Shown piece by piece: positions 11,193 to 23,181 of a stretch of DNA of 64,000 nt (its first letter is position 1; each line of letters begins with the position of its first letter). The notes under the pieces are model-generated. The model worked only from the letters and a program-made list of their open reading frames with translations. It made no database searches and was not told the DNA's origin. The stretch is from Cyclaneusma minus. Taxonomy: Eukaryota > Ascomycota > Leotiomycetes > Marthamycetales > Marthamycetaceae. The position numbers were made by a program, and so were the translations under genes. The stretch lies in the NCBI GenBank assembly GCA_037179335.1, contig JAKZHN010000011.1, forward strand, positions 1,329,093 through 1,393,092. Reading direction: 5' to 3'.

Positions 11193-11690
11193 GATGCCAA
11201 TTCTTTCCGGCGTTGTACCAGAGAAGAGTTGTTTCTGAAATGACATCGGCACAGGTCCAAGAATACCACAATTGTGAGACTCCTGTGAGATGAAAAGGCT
11301 CTATGTGCGACTGCATTACATTCGGCAGACATGACATTCCCCCTCGGAGTCTCTCAAGTTATCGAGGATAGCCCAGCTCCAAGTCCTAGAAACACATATT
11401 GCTAAAATTACTCGAAGCCTGGGTCAGCACACGAAACTAGTCCAAGGAAGCTTACGCAGACACTTCGACTTATCATTCACGGTTTGACGGTGCTTCGAAC
11501 AAAGCATGGACAGAAGTCTTTTCGGCATTCTATGCTGAATTAGTCTCCGCATCGCCTCCACTGAAGACAGAAGAGTCTCAAAAGATGATAGCAGCTCATA
11601 ATTCTAAACTCTCATCCATAACCCCAGAGAAGCGCCCATCGTTTGCCGATGATTCGAGAAAAGATCAACTCATCTGAAATTCCTCAGTCC
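11193..11690. other. Intergenic, nothing seen
   Basis: About 500 bp between the ankyrin pseudogene and the convergent BTB gene. No gene, repeat or motif stands out. Confidence 0.5.
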
Positions 11691-12443
11691 TCACGCTCCG
11701 CGGTCAGTAATCCTCCATTCCCGTGCCTCAAGAAGAACACTAAAGTCCTCTACTATCCTCTGCTCCGATCTAGCCCACATAAAGAATGCAATATCTTGAT
11801 AAGCGTCCTCTCTCCCATTTCGTGCCTGGTTACAAGCAGCGTCGCATAACGCAGGCGATACATGGCGGGCCTGGTGTAATGGACAAATAAACTGCCTGAG
11901 CGAGATGACGTGAGAGGACATATTTGCAAGCACAGCCTTTGTGTCCGCAGGCAGCGTCCGCAGTGATATTCGCCCGTCCAGTGGTTGATTGTAGGCATCA
12001 ATACGCGTTTCTATCCTCACAGCATGCAAGTACCGTCTTTCCTCCAGCCAGCGTTCGAGGTAAGGCATGTCAAGGTAATTCGCCAGACCCATTAGCATGC
12101 CATATCTCGAAAGGACGTGACCTGTCTTGGGTTCCCAGTAGATGGGGCAGACTTCTTCGCGCATGTACCCGACGATATCTGCGAATACTGAAGGGCTTCT
12201 GTCGATGTAGATATTGGGAATGCGCATGGCTGTAGGATCTTCGAGTAGCCTTTCGAAATACCCGCTCTCTTTGCAAAGGTTGTCTCGACTGAGTGTGAAC
12301 CGCACGCCACCTACTATCACGTTGTAAAAAGGGAGGGGTCCGGTTGAGGGGGGTGGGGTTGGTTGTTCCATGCCATTGAGAGTTGGCTGTTCCGTGCCGT
12401 TGAGAGTTGGCTGTGCCATGCCGTTGGCAGTTGGCTGTCCCAT
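11691..12443 (-). CDS. BTB/POZ (potassium-channel tetramerisation-like) protein
   Basis: A single-exon 250-residue protein. Residues 1-33 are four imperfect copies of an octapeptide (QPTLNGTE/M type). A BTB fold of the T1/KCTD type follows: FYNVIVGGVRFTLSRDNLC, SGYFERLLEDP, IYIDRSPSVFADIVGYMRE and a later helix LANYLDMPYLERWLEERR. The VGG-x-RF-x-L opening and the IDRSPSVF block are characteristic of this subfamily. The C-terminal 110 residues have no recognised domain. The start at 12443 is the first ATG of the frame; ATGs within the octapeptide repeat are alternatives. Function unknown. Confidence 0.72.
   Translation of the reverse strand: MGQPTANGMAQPTLNGTEQPTLNGMEQPTPPPSTGPLPFYNVIVGGVRFTLSRDNLCKESGYFERLLEDPTAMRIPNIYIDRSPSVFADIVGYMREEVCPIYWEPKTGHVLSRYGMLMGLANYLDMPYLERWLEERRYLHAVRIETRIDAYNQPLDGRISLRTLPADTKAVLANMSSHVISLRQFICPLHQARHVSPALCDAACNQARNGREDAYQDIAFFMWARSEQRIVEDFSVLLEAREWRITDRGA
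12369..12442. repeat. 24-bp minisatellite inside a coding region
   Basis: Four adjacent, imperfect 24-bp units (unit like TTGAGAGTTGGCTGTNCCATGCCG on one strand, given here only as an outline) encode the octapeptide repeats at the N-terminus of the BTB protein. The unit length is a multiple of three, so copy number can change without breaking the frame. Confidence 0.75.
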
Positions 12444-13626
12444 TCCGCTGAGAGTTGGGTTGGCAGGTTCAGGAAGTTTTGCGTGAGTGTTCGAGATGCC
12501 ACCTTGTGGCCGGGGAAGAAGCTGTTAAATAAAATAAGAGTTGTTTTACTTTCAAATTGCGTAATGGAAATCTGACAAAGAAGCTTTTCCACAGTCTCTT
12601 TCTGTACCTTAGCTTCCCTTCAGTTTCATGTGGCGCCATGTTTCTTAAAGAATGTCTGTAGTAAGCTACAAAGAGCCTGAACGCTGTGTTGTGGCTTAAA
12701 AGAAGTGTACAACTTGCATCTACTAACCACCGCAGCTATAGACCCCTTCTCAAGAATTGTATGGTAGTGACTGGGACGATCCAGGGGTAGTCAGACTCAA
12801 TCAAAAAGAGCCGTTAAAATATGTAGAAACATAAAGAAAGAAGAAATGGCAAAAAGAAGCCAGGTTCAAACCTGAACACTGCTGGAAGGCCGAACCCCAC
12901 TACATCCTTGCGATCCGTGGCACCACTTGCAACCAGAGGTGTTCAATGAAAACAGTGGGTTTACCATTGCAAGATGAACATCTTAGAATTTAGACGACTA
13001 ATTGCAATCCATATGCGCCATATGGCCTACACTAGGACCTCACATAGGCGCCGTTACGTATCCAGACTCATAAACCGCATTTCAGACTGTTAGTGGACTT
13101 CTGTCTATGAGAGAAAAGGAGAAGAGTTTCCGCACTTTAACCTCACCAAGCAGCAATCACATCCATCAATCAACCCCTTCACTCCACCTTCACTCCTTCA
13201 AAACAGCCTCAAACAAAGTCGCCGCCCCCGACACCTCAACCCCCGGCGTTCATACCCCCCGCAACCCTAAAGCCCGCCTTCCCCAGCAGCCCCTCCCACT
13301 GCCCCCTCGCCGTGGTTTACCCACGGACTTTGCTTGTATTTGCATGGGTAGGGTTTATGTGGCACAGCCAGGCTGAGGTGAAATCTTGCCAAGTGGGGTC
13401 TGAATGGGGGCCGAATCGACGTAGGCAACAGTTGGCTAGACGTACGTACACATACCCTGTCTGGGCTTTACAGCAACTGATCTCAAGCCGGTGCTGATCG
13501 AAGCCACGATATAGTACTCACGCTGATCACTTCCAAGACCGCGAATTCCTCTTTGACAGTACTCACGCAAGTACTGATGACCAGTCCTCCTTTCGCATCC
13601 ACTCCTCCAGGCTAGTCATCGGGCAC
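12444..13626. other. Intergenic, nothing supported
   Basis: About 1.2 kb without a supportable gene. The stretch 13130-13320 is C-rich and open in one frame but has no protein-like pattern. Confidence 0.5.
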
Positions 13627-14669
13627 TCAATCCCAGCCTACGGTCATATCAGCTCTCAACTCATTCGCAAGAAACATAATACCTACCTTCCGGATATTCT
13701 CCTTCTTGAGCAACTTCTCATCACCACCATCATAACCAGGTTCCGACGAATATTCCCACATGAAACCACCCTCCCTCCCAAAAGCTTTGTCCGGCGCCAT
13801 CTCAATAAACTTTTCCAACGTCACTTGCTTGTAGCTCGTTTTCGCATCGTTCACCTCGCCCCAGATACGCAAATATTCACTCCAGCTACAAGTTGTTCCT
13901 TCTGCCATGTAGCTGTTCCCAGGAGGCATCTTCGATATGGCGTATACGAAGTTTCCGATGTCCTCGTTGACGGCCAAATGAGGAATTGGCTTGTTCGGAT
14001 TTGTGGGAAAACTCATTTGAAAATGACCATCCTCCATCTGGACGTTGTCAGCTACAACTGCGGAGCAAACTCTCATGAGAAATTCAGAATCACCTTCTTC
14101 AGATAAGCCCAGGGTACAAGTTTGTAACTGCTAGTGAAAAATCCCGTTTGCACACAAGACATCTTCTTCGCCAGATCGGGATATTTCTCATTCACGTAAT
14201 CTGGGAAGACATCTGCTTTCGAGTCGAAATGGTACAGCTCGGAATATTTCCCATTGCTGCACTTCCTCGCGTGACTGAGCGTGGACGCTATCAGACCATT
14301 ATCATCCAAGGTATCAACAGTGCTTGCTACTGCATCCGCAATGTTCTTTCCCTGGCTGTACTCGACGTCGTATGCGTACTTTGCGCAACCATCCTTGCTT
14401 GTCCTGCCTTCGGGGCTGAAGAAAGGCTCCCAGTAGTTCGTGACACTGAAGACCAAGTTTGCGCCTTTGAATGCCGGAATCAGGGTGGAAGGATCATTCA
14501 GATCTGCTTGGACTATCTCGATCCCCAAGGAGGAAAGCTTTTGAGCTGCCGGTGAAGTGGGATTGCGAGTTATGCCACGAATGCGATAGGTTGGGTCGCG
14601 GAGAAAGCGATGGGCTACGGATGAGCCCTGGTTTCCGGTGATGCCAATGATGACTAGGAGCTTGCTCAT
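13627..14669 (-). CDS. NmrA-like family NAD(P)-binding protein
   Basis: Exons (minus) 14094-14669 and 13627-14037 encode 328 residues. The 56-nt intron (GTGATT...GTCCAG, with a GCTGAC branch) joins WAYLKK to MEDGHFQMSFPTNPNKP, the usual continuity in this family. The N-terminus is a Rossmann fold: KLLVIIGITGNQGSSVAHRF, with the GxxGxxG nucleotide motif at residues 9-15, then RGITRNP and the ADLNDP block. The C-terminal part has the HLAVNEDIGNFV segment typical of NmrA/HSCARG proteins. These are redox-sensing or regulatory relatives of short-chain dehydrogenases; the catalytic YxxxK is not evident. A specific partner or pathway cannot be inferred from the neighbours. Confidence 0.85.
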
Positions 14670-15013
14670 GGACCATTCCTGCTTCGTTGTAGCCAGCGAG
14701 GATGTGGTGAAGATCCGGTCCGGTGGTGGGAGGTTGAAGGAATAAGCGAAAATACGTCATCGGCGTCGTACGCAGCTTATGTCGTTTCACGACCCGGTAA
14801 GGAAGCGGGCACGACAGCAACCCAGACAAGCTTGAAACCAAAGACTGAACTACTTCTTGCGCGAAAATAAATACCGGGGTCGACCCTCTCCACATACTAC
14901 TCGCCATTCTCTACCTACGAAGTCAAAAAGAGCTGCCTTCAGCACTGATACTCTACTCTCGCAGACCTACCCAGGCTTCACTCGCAGCTTCACAGCAGAC
15001 TGGAAGAGTCAAA
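14670..15013. other. Divergent promoter region
   Basis: 344 bp between the divergent NmrA-like and proline-rich genes, expected to hold both promoters. No clear motif. Confidence 0.5.
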
Positions 15014-16462
15014 ATGTCGTATCCACCCGAGAAAACGGGCCTTACTCCTGCTCAAGCTCCTGAACCAGCCGAAGCGTCAGCTCAGCACCCGCCTGCCTAC
15101 AATGCCGCTGAATATGGCGCAGTCCCTACATCCTACGACGAGAAATCGCACTACCCTCCTCCACCCGGCCCCCCTCCACAGCAAACCCAGCCCGCCTACG
15201 ACGAGCAGTCCGAGAAGCCTTACTATCCTCCTCCCCCTCCCGGACCTCCTCCCCAGCAAGCCCCAACATCCTACGGCGAGCAATCCGAGATCCGCCCTCC
15301 CCAACCTCCACGACCCGCAAACCCAGAATCCGAATACGCACCCACCTACAACCCCGCAGAGTATGGCATCATCGCCCCTCAAACCGGCGACATGGCTCCC
15401 CCGCAGACCGGCGACCATGCACGCCTCTCCATGCAAGAACAGCAACCCATCGAGTCGCCCATCCACTACACCCGCGATCCCCACCGCCTAACCGCCTACC
15501 TCGTCCCCTTTCCCAAACCCTCTCTGAAAACCCTCTCAACCGTTGACTCGATCCCCACGCGTCTCCTGATCTACACGCCCCCCGCACCACCCCTCCAGCC
15601 CCCTGCCGAAGGTGAGAAAGAATCCAAAATGCACAAAGTACAGCGCAAGTGGGAAAACGAAGTACGCGAAGCGAAAATGAATCCACAAAAAGTAGCAAGC
15701 TGGAAAGGCATCAAAGGGCGCGTGACCAAAGGAGTTGACAAAGCCATGGCCTGGACCAAATCCTCGAACCTCGAGTTTCTGAATCGTGTACCGGGTGCTC
15801 CATCAAAGGATAAGCATGCTGATGATGGAAAGCATGAGGAGGAGGAGACGAAGAAGACGGTGGGGTTGGAGGAGATGGTGTTGATTTATCCGGCTAGTAT
15901 GCCGGGCACGCAGGAGGAGATTAGGAAGGAGTTTGTGGAGAATATGCTGAGGACGAAGAGCAAGGCGGAAAGGGATGCGATTATTGCTACGGGGTTGATT
16001 CCGGTGACTTTTGGAATTGACATTCTCGCAACACTGATCTGGCCATTTGGTGGATTGGGCGAGATTGACACTGTGTGGGCGGTTGCCAACATTCGCGGTG
16101 CGAAGACGGCTCGGAGCGTAACGAAGCGCTTGAATTCCACAGGCACGGACAGCAATGCGAAGCTGAAGCTTACATTTACGCCGAGTCCGAGACTGGATGT
16201 GTTGGCAAAGTATTTGGCGACGCGGTGCCATGAGAAAGATCCAAAAGTGTTTCCGTCGGTAGGAAGGCCGCCGACGGATAGCGAGGCGTTGGATGCTATT
16301 GGCTGGAGTCCTAGTGGGCAGACGACGAATTGGGAAGATGAGCAATGGGAGTTGACGGAGGTGAAGGATGATTTAAGACAGGTTATGGGGAAGGGTGCGA
16401 AGGAGTGGGATAAGTGGGTCAAGATGTATGAGAAGGACCCGGAGAAGGCCATCAAGAAGTAG
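15014..16462 (+). CDS. Conserved fungal protein with proline-rich N-terminus
   Basis: A single exon of 482 residues. Residues 1-150 are low-complexity: repeats of PPPPGPPPQQ with YDEKS/YGEQSE and two AEYG units (NAAEYGAV, NPAEYGII). The remainder is an ordered domain with LTAYLVPFPKPSLKTLSTVDSIPTRL, LIYPASMPG, KEFVENMLRTKSKAERDAII, a hydrophobic segment IPVTFGIDILATLIWPFGGL and IRGAKTARSVTKRL. I remember this C-terminal domain as widely conserved in ascomycetes without a known function. The hydrophobic stretch could be membrane-associated rather than spanning. Start supported by GTCAAAATG. No introns. Confidence 0.78.
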   Translation: MSYPPEKTGLTPAQAPEPAEASAQHPPAYNAAEYGAVPTSYDEKSHYPPPPGPPPQQTQPAYDEQSEKPYYPPPPPGPPPQQAPTSYGEQSEIRPPQPPRPANPESEYAPTYNPAEYGIIAPQTGDMAPPQTGDHARLSMQEQQPIESPIHYTRDPHRLTAYLVPFPKPSLKTLSTVDSIPTRLLIYTPPAPPLQPPAEGEKESKMHKVQRKWENEVREAKMNPQKVASWKGIKGRVTKGVDKAMAWTKSSNLEFLNRVPGAPSKDKHADDGKHEEEETKKTVGLEEMVLIYPASMPGTQEEIRKEFVENMLRTKSKAERDAIIATGLIPVTFGIDILATLIWPFGGLGEIDTVWAVANIRGAKTARSVTKRLNSTGTDSNAKLKLTFTPSPRLDVLAKYLATRCHEKDPKVFPSVGRPPTDSEALDAIGWSPSGQTTNWEDEQWELTEVKDDLRQVMGKGAKEWDKWVKMYEKDPEKAIKK

Positions 16463-17303
16463 AGAGTGGAAGACGCTTTCTGCTCTTGGTGTTGTTGTGC
16501 TTGAATTACCCTAACGAGGTATTATACGCGTGGATTAGCGTCTCGCAGGATTCCTAAATAGCCTTGGAATTAACTCCGGTCGCCTCACTTTTTGATCCGA
16601 TCAGCTATTGTTCTGGACCTCTGATGATGGAGAAACCGCCTATTGGCTGTGGCCTGTGGTTTATCCCACTGTATGACGAACCTGTGTATCATTCAGTCTC
16701 GGTAAGTGCTATATATGTGACCTTCCTCTTTCAATTTCCCGCCAAGTGGTAAGGCCTGATGCCCCTTTACCTTGCCCCAGAAAAAGAAAGAGAAGAATAC
16801 TGACCCTGACCTGCGGATCGAACTGTGGGACCTACCAACCAAGGTTCCCAGCTTCCTCTCGATATTACCAGAATTCTGAATGAACTAGGCGTGTGGCCGC
16901 GATAGAGCAAGTTCTTACCAACCTGGAACTGCACCACTAGAGACTCTTATGGAGGTAACCACTCAGGTCGCGTTTGCGCATATAAGGGACCTACGGAGGA
17001 CATGATGGTCTGCGAGATAAACGCCAGACCATGATCTGGTGGAACTGAAGCGCTAGGATTTCAGTCAAGGGTAAGGCATCTCTCTCTCCTATGTGCCATC
17101 GATCCTTATATAGGTACTCAAAGTCATAGCCCTTTTCTTCTCGTCTGCAGGAATCCGCATTGTGGGATGACGACTGCGCAACGCCGTGTTCTTGATTGCT
17201 TGCTTGAACAGTCTTGAATGCTTGCTTGAACAGAAAGTCTCGGTGGTCCTGCGTCAGGTCCTCGAGCCTTACGTCGGCCTCGTCTGGTGCTCTTCATAAG
17301 TGT
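16463..17303. other. Intergenic, nothing supported
   Basis: About 840 bp between convergent genes. Short imperfect hairpins occur near 17000-17045; no gene or RNA can be supported. Confidence 0.45.
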
Positions 17304-18402
17304 CTATTCCTTCTTCATCTTCTTCTCCTCCATCCCCTCCCACATCCCCCTCGCCACATCCTCACTCGTCAACCCCCTCTCCCTGCTCTCCGTCTTCTCC
17401 TTCCCCAGCACAGTATCCTCCGCCACGACCCTATAAACCTCCTTCACCCCCTCGAAGATCCCCTTTCCCCCACCCTCAAAGCCCCCATCAAAATCATGCG
17501 TCTCCGCAATCTCCGCCATCTCCCCAACCCACCGATAAGCCTTCGGCGGCATCGCACAAACCCCCTTCTCGGCCGCTTTGAACAAATCCGGCACCCGTTC
17601 CCCCATCTCTTTTTTCAGTTCCCCAAGCACGCCGAGTCTTTCGGCGGTGGTGAAGGCTTGGATTGCCAAAGCGATGAAGCCTTTAGTGGTTGTGGCAAAA
17701 CACATTTTTAGCCCGGAGACGGTGCCGATTTCTTCAGAGATGTGGTAGGAGCCCAGACTTTCTGCCAATTGGGCGCCGGCTACAGGCGCATCTTCTAGCT
17801 TGTAGGGGCCGCACATGGGAATGCTGGGGCGCTTCCAAGGGTGATTGGAGGGTGGGGAGGAGGAGAAGCCTGCAACGCGTGAGGGTGAGGATTCATCGGA
17901 TTTCGCAGAGGCATCGGCGGACTTTGGTGATGGTGGCTCGCCGATTATGGCGCAGTCGAGGAAGCGGACGGGGGAAGCGGAGGAGATGAAGAGCTCGGCG
18001 ATGGCGCGGACGCTGCGTGGGGAGACGGCGTTGAGGTCGAGGTAGTAGAGGGGGGTTTCCCGGGGTGGGGTGTTCTGTAGGGCGGTGATGATGCGGGATG
18101 CGGTTGATTCGGCGTCGCGGGGTGGGACAATGGAGAGGATGTAGTCGGCGGTTTTGACGAGGTCGGTGTCGGTGGGGAGAATGTCGATGGCGGCCTTCTG
18201 AGCACGGATTTTCGTGTCTTCGCTGGAGGGGTGGGAGGTTAGTATTACGATATGATATATGATGTTCGGACTGAAAGACATCGCCTTACCTTCTCCCGGT
18301 GATGTTGGTCACAACCCGAAACCCACTTTGAACAAGCAGCTTCCCAACTGCAGTGCCCATGGAACCGCATGACAAAATGCCAACTGTAGCCAGAGGTGCC
18401 AT
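17304..18402 (-). CDS. 6-phosphogluconate dehydrogenase-like NAD(P)-binding protein
   Basis: Exons (minus) 18290-18402 and 17304-18222 give 343 residues. The 67-nt intron (GTAAGG...CTCCAG) has a perfect TACTAAC branch site. The true N-terminus is MAPLATVGILSCGSMGTAV, with the GxxxxGxMG dinucleotide-binding motif at residues 8-16. The ATG at 18281, inside the intron, would lose it. Further features are DYILSIVPP, YLDLNAVSPRSV (substrate loop of the beta-hydroxyacid dehydrogenase family), VRFLDCAIIG and a helical C-terminal domain starting GTVSGLKMCFATTTKGFIAL, like DUF1932 proteins. K in GLKMCFA is at the catalytic-lysine position. An insertion rich in Ser (about residues 150-180) is unusual. 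The substrate is unknown. Confidence 0.83.
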
Positions 18403-19513
18403 GGTCGCAACGGATGTAGCAAGACGCACGGAATATTAGGAGGAAGTAGGAAGTAGAGATGAAGGCTTGGGCAAACGAAGCTGAGAAGGGGCGAACTCGA
18501 ACTTGCTTGCAACTCACGAAGAAGTAAGGAGACTGACAATAATTGAAGTGGTTGATGAAGAAAGATGAACATGAAGTCGAGAAGCCGGAAGCCCCCCGCG
18601 GATGACGAAACGAACCTTAAATCCGTCTCGGCCGGCCGATCGGCAAGGGTAACACAGACTACCCTCTCGCAACACTTGAAATCAGTACCTGTTACCTGTA
18701 AGTCTCCGGAACTCGTCATCAAACTTCATGTGGTTGTTACCCTTCTTGTACGAGTTCTTCCAATACCCCTGAGAAGCATCTGTGAGACTGTAGGGAGATG
18801 GATTGCCAGTTATCTCGATTCTATAAGACTAGCAGACGTTCCATTATTCCAAGTCCAAAGCAGGACCCTCACCTCACCAGCCCTGCAAAGACGCATGAAC
18901 CTGCATGATTGACTCATTCTGCACAGTTCAAGTATCACGAGTACTGCAGGTGACCCATAGGACCGGGACCGGCTGGCTCGTAGCACATGGTGACACAACC
19001 CACGAAACATTTAGCCTTGAACTCAAGACCCTGGGTCCCAGATCTCTGGATCTCAGATCTGAAACCACTTATCTAGAAAAGCAGATATCCTTGAGGAAAC
19101 CAAACGTGTCACATGGTAGCACAAGGTGAGTCAAAGTTCCATCAGATATCAGTCCGACATCACCAATTCACAAAACACGAATGAGACAACACATCAAGGT
19201 GAAGAACGACAAAAACTTGCATTCCCATAAAGTCTATACCTATCCCCTACCAATAGCTCGGTTCCAGAATTAGCTCATACTTATCCACAACCACCCCACC
19301 ACCTCCTTTGCTAGTATCTCAGGTTCGCAGGAAAACACAAAACTATTTCTGCTCTTGTCAAAATAGTCCCAGCCAGTTCCAAAGATCCGATCCCAGGTCC
19401 AAAAAGAGAAAAATGATTTCGTTCCAATTATCATCTCATGACCACAATCCTGACTTGCATCAGAACCGCCATCATAGCTTGCTTACATCCTCAAGTGTTT
19501 ATGAGGAGCAAGT
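18403..19513. other. Intergenic, nothing supported
   Basis: 1.1 kb without a gene I can support. 19010-19060 contains short repeated 'agatct/gatct' motifs only. Confidence 0.45.
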
Positions 19514-20629
19514 TTACAAAGCCATGGCAATAGCCAATCCACCGAAGAGGAGCGAACCGGCAATGGTGACCATGCCGGCACCGCTGCTGGCCTCAACAGT
19601 GCTAGTAGCAGAGGCAGAAGCCGAAGTCTTAGAGCCGGTAGAAGTGCCTGTGATAGAAGAAGTAGTGTTAGAATACAAGATCGTAGTGGTAGAAATTGAC
19701 GGAGCCGCCGAGGTCGAGTTTGAGATTGCGGTCTTACTGGAGCTAGCAGCCTTGCTGGAGCTGGCAGACTTGCTGGATGCAGACGCGCTGCTCTCACTGC
19801 TCACGCTGCTCTCGCTGCTTGCGCTGGCGGAGGATGCGGAGGCGGAGGAGGATGAGGAGGATGAGGCGGATGAGGATGTACCTGAGGTGGCGCTAGCCGA
19901 CGAAGCGGAAACGGAGCTCTTGGAGGCGGAAGCAGATGCCGAGCTGGCGGAGCTTTCGGAAGCAGAGGAAGCGGCGGCAGCAGAAGTAGAAGATGCGGAC
20001 GAAGCGGAGGCCGAGCTGGAAGAAGCGGCGGCGGAGCTGCTGCTGGCAGCGGCGGATCCGGAGGACATGAGAACGGCGGAGGTGGCAGAGGAGTCGACGG
20101 AGTCAACGCAGGTTCCGGCGACTTGCTCAGTGGATTTGTACTGGCCGACCTTGCCAGACTCACAGCAGAAACCGTTGCCGTTGTAGCCCTTGTAGAGAGT
20201 CCAGGAGTTGTCGGCGCAGACGGGCTTGCCCTCGATGGAGCCACGGCAGTCAGCGTTGTCTGGAGGAATAAGTGTTAGCTAATTGTTCCCGAGGAGTATG
20301 AATCCACGAATCCGGTGCCAAGTGATGTGACATGTGGGTAACAGTCCGGAAGATCCGTTTCTCGCAATTCAAATGGCTCCAAGTGACTTACCAGATGGGC
20401 AGCAGGCAGCAACCTCGGCGGTAGCGGCAGCAGCGCAAGTCAAGCCGGAAGGGCAGCAAGATCCGGATCCGCAAGAGCTGGAGTCAGATGGGCAAGAGTC
20501 GCTCTGGAGGGACCATCCACCGGTGCTGGAGATGTCGCGGGCCATCACGCCGAAGGGAGTGTTGCGGACTTGGAGGCCATTGGCAGAGGCCGTGGCGACG
20601 AGGAACAGAAGAGCGGCAGCGGAGTACAT
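19514..20629 (-). CDS. GPI-anchored serine/alanine-rich cell-wall protein
   Basis: Exons (minus) 20392-20629 and 19514-20259 (intron 132 nt, GTAAGT...CTCCAG) encode 327 residues. There is an N-terminal signal peptide (MYSAAALLFLVATASANG), then a cysteine-rich region with CPSDSSSCGSGSCCPSG and a second CCPSG. After the intron comes GFCCESGKVGQY. The rest, about 150 residues, is almost pure Ser/Ala (heavily O-glycosylated stalk in such proteins). The C-terminus STVEASSGAGMVTIAGSLLF ends in a hydrophobic tail, a GPI-attachment signal. Together this is the architecture of a fungal GPI wall protein. The Ser/Ala tract creates a long Glu/Ala-rich open frame on the other strand, which is an artefact. 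The start at 20629 follows GCCAAC. Confidence 0.85.
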
Positions 20630-23181
20630 GTTGGCTGAAAGTGGGTGGAGTTGAAGAAGTGTGGGATTTGGGTGTTTCTGGTGTAGTGTCTGGTGGGATT
20701 TGTCACAAACGAGAGTGGGAGTGAAGAATCTTGTGAAGAAAACGGCGGATGGTTGAAGGATTAAGATCGAAGGAAGTCGATTTGTAGTCTTTTCAAAACA
20801 GCCCAAAGCGAATGTGGAGTGAATGGTTGGATAGAGGAAGAGAGTTGGAGAGGACTGGAGGGAAAGACCTGGATGCGGAAAGGGAAATGAGCTTCTGATG
20901 TAGTCCAACGGCCAAGACGCGGGCCTGGTGTGCGCCGACTTCTTCGCAGTCACATCCTGCCCGGCCTTTGCTGCGCCTGCTGGGCCAGTGAGCAAAGGCC
21001 GGACGGTCCGCTGCCCTACGGAAGGGCCAGCGTGCCGGCTTGGGCTGTCAAATTGGCAGCTGTTTCCCTCTGGCGCTCGTGTTTGGCTAATGGGCCAAGC
21101 CGCCGCTTCCTGCCGATAAAATAGGCTCCGCAGGGATCAGAATAGAGGCGGAGCAGTGCCAAAGAGGAAACAACGCACAGGGTAGCGACGAAAGTGCCAT
21201 TGACCACCGCTGCTTTACTTGCCGGATATAACAGACGGGCTATCGGAGTAAGAGAAGAAATCGAAGCATAAAGACACTGGAAAAGCTTCGCTCGTGCCTG
21301 TCAAGCGTCAAGTCGAAACAAGGACCTGTGCTCGAAGCGTTGCTCACCAGCTGGACAGAACGTGGCTTCCAGACCTCTCGTGTTCGCCTGGATTCTTCGC
21401 TATCTCCACGCTCTTCGCTGAAAGAAGTGGGTTTCTTCAATACGAGATGTGCTGATCTGCCCGAGCGCTTTTTGCAAATAAGGTTGATGTCGGTGACTGT
21501 CGCTGCACGTTGATCCGCTGCTAAGCATTTGGTTGAATGTTATTTCCAGAATGCGATCAAACTCAAAGGCGGTGGCCATGCCCGAATTCAATTGCCAATT
21601 TGGAATGCAAATGCAGCTGGAGAAAGCGTGATGTTGTCGCCTCGTGCTGCTCCTTCAGGCTAGGTCAGGGGAAATTGCAAGCACCAGCCAGCCCTCACTC
21701 TCAGCGACGCAGGAACGGTCAAGCCCACACGGTCACACCACGAGCCGATACATGTATTCTGTTTTCGACAGCGCATTTGGCAACGGAAGTTCAACGAGAA
21801 GGCGAGGTGATGTGACAGCGGCATCCCAAAAACAGCACCTCGGACATGGACTGAGAGAAAAGGCGATTTCTCCACATGCACCGCGCAGAAAAAAGATCAG
21901 GATTCCAAGATCCACCGTGCCCCTGTCCAAGATAAAAAGAACTGCGCCCATTCCCAAAACAGCAAGTCTCGCTTTTTCAATTCGTGTTCTTCACATGCAC
22001 TTGAAGCCCCCCGTTGACGATCGCACCGGGGATCCCATCCTGCAGCTTCGACCGTGCTGCACCGCCCCACAGCAACCGGGCATCAATTTCAAATTTAGTT
22101 AAATGTCAGCTTGTCAACTTGAGCTTGTCGACTATTATTCAACGTTGTTTCCACGCGCCTCACGGTAACCAAAGCTCTCATTCGGTCTAGACTTCCCAAC
22201 TAAATCGCAAGCATTGAACTCAACTCCGCCTACCGGACGGCATGTCCAAGATCAATGGCACGCTCGTATCACGTTTTAACGACTTCATGTTCTCCGGCTG
22301 CTTTATCTGCTGCAACATGCATGAAAGACGGGGTTAGCCCTGTGGAGCCCCTATTCGTATCGCCTGATTTGGTCGCATCAACCTGGATACCCCGGCTTTC
22401 TTCTTGGCTTGATGCTAATTCGATTTTCTGATTGGTGCAGAGAGCCATGATGCTCGTGTCCTGGAGATTGGCCTGAGCGAGGATGGCGGGATGAGTCACG
22501 TGATGTCAGGTGGGGAGGCACGTGAGGTGTCACGAGGTGGGTGATTTCTTGGGTCTGGGCTTTTATTTGGACGTCGTCCAGCCTCTTTGACCTCGAGTTG
22601 CGCTGTGGGGTCCTGCTCTCGAAGTCCTTACCTATCCATCTTCGTCCGCCAGCAAAGACAGAAACCTCTTCTCTCAATAATTTTATTCCAAACATCTTCC
22701 ATATTGGCAAACAACCATGTCTTCTCAATTCTCATTTCTGTTCCCTTCCATAGTCATCCCCAGCTGTTGATACTTCTCCCAAATCCTTATCTTATCGCAA
22801 CCATCTCTTCAACCCCGCGGCACGCCACTAACGATGATGCAATGCCAGCACGAGGTCTCATCATCAACCCCTTTCCTGATAAGTGCTGCTGTTCCATCAA
22901 TCAGATCTCTGGTCACGAGCTTTCTAGAACTCAAAATCTCAAGGTTGGGTCAATGCAAGGCGATTTTGAATTCCTCGGCGTCTTGTTAATAGCGCGCGCC
23001 AAGGTGGGGACGACGTGATGATGATCCCGATCGAATTCTCGAACAACCTCAGGTCAAGTGCACATATCTTTCCTCTCAACTCATCGCTACGACTACATTT
23101 CGATCTCACAGCTCTTATCATCTCTTTTCATTTGGCCTCTCGGGTTTCTGGGGATTGATTGGTACCAGCCAAGTCAGAAGG
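20630..23181. other. Long intergenic region
   Basis: 2.5 kb with only short, overlapping frames on both strands. No domain, RNA gene or mobile element can be supported. It holds the divergent promoters of the GPI protein and the monooxygenase; the pyrimidine-rich stretch 22640-22800 may belong to the latter's leader. Confidence 0.45.

Noticed and set aside
12860..12890. GGTTCAAACC B-box-like motif
   Set aside because: No A-box at the right distance on either strand.
16800..16870. tRNA-like A-box and B-box on the minus strand
   Set aside because: The boxes are only about 10 bases apart and no cloverleaf closes, so it cannot be a tRNA gene.
19308..20186. Plus-strand frame rich in Ala/Glu/Leu
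   Set aside because: It is the complement of the Ser/Ala tract of the GPI protein; codon-mirror effect, not a gene.
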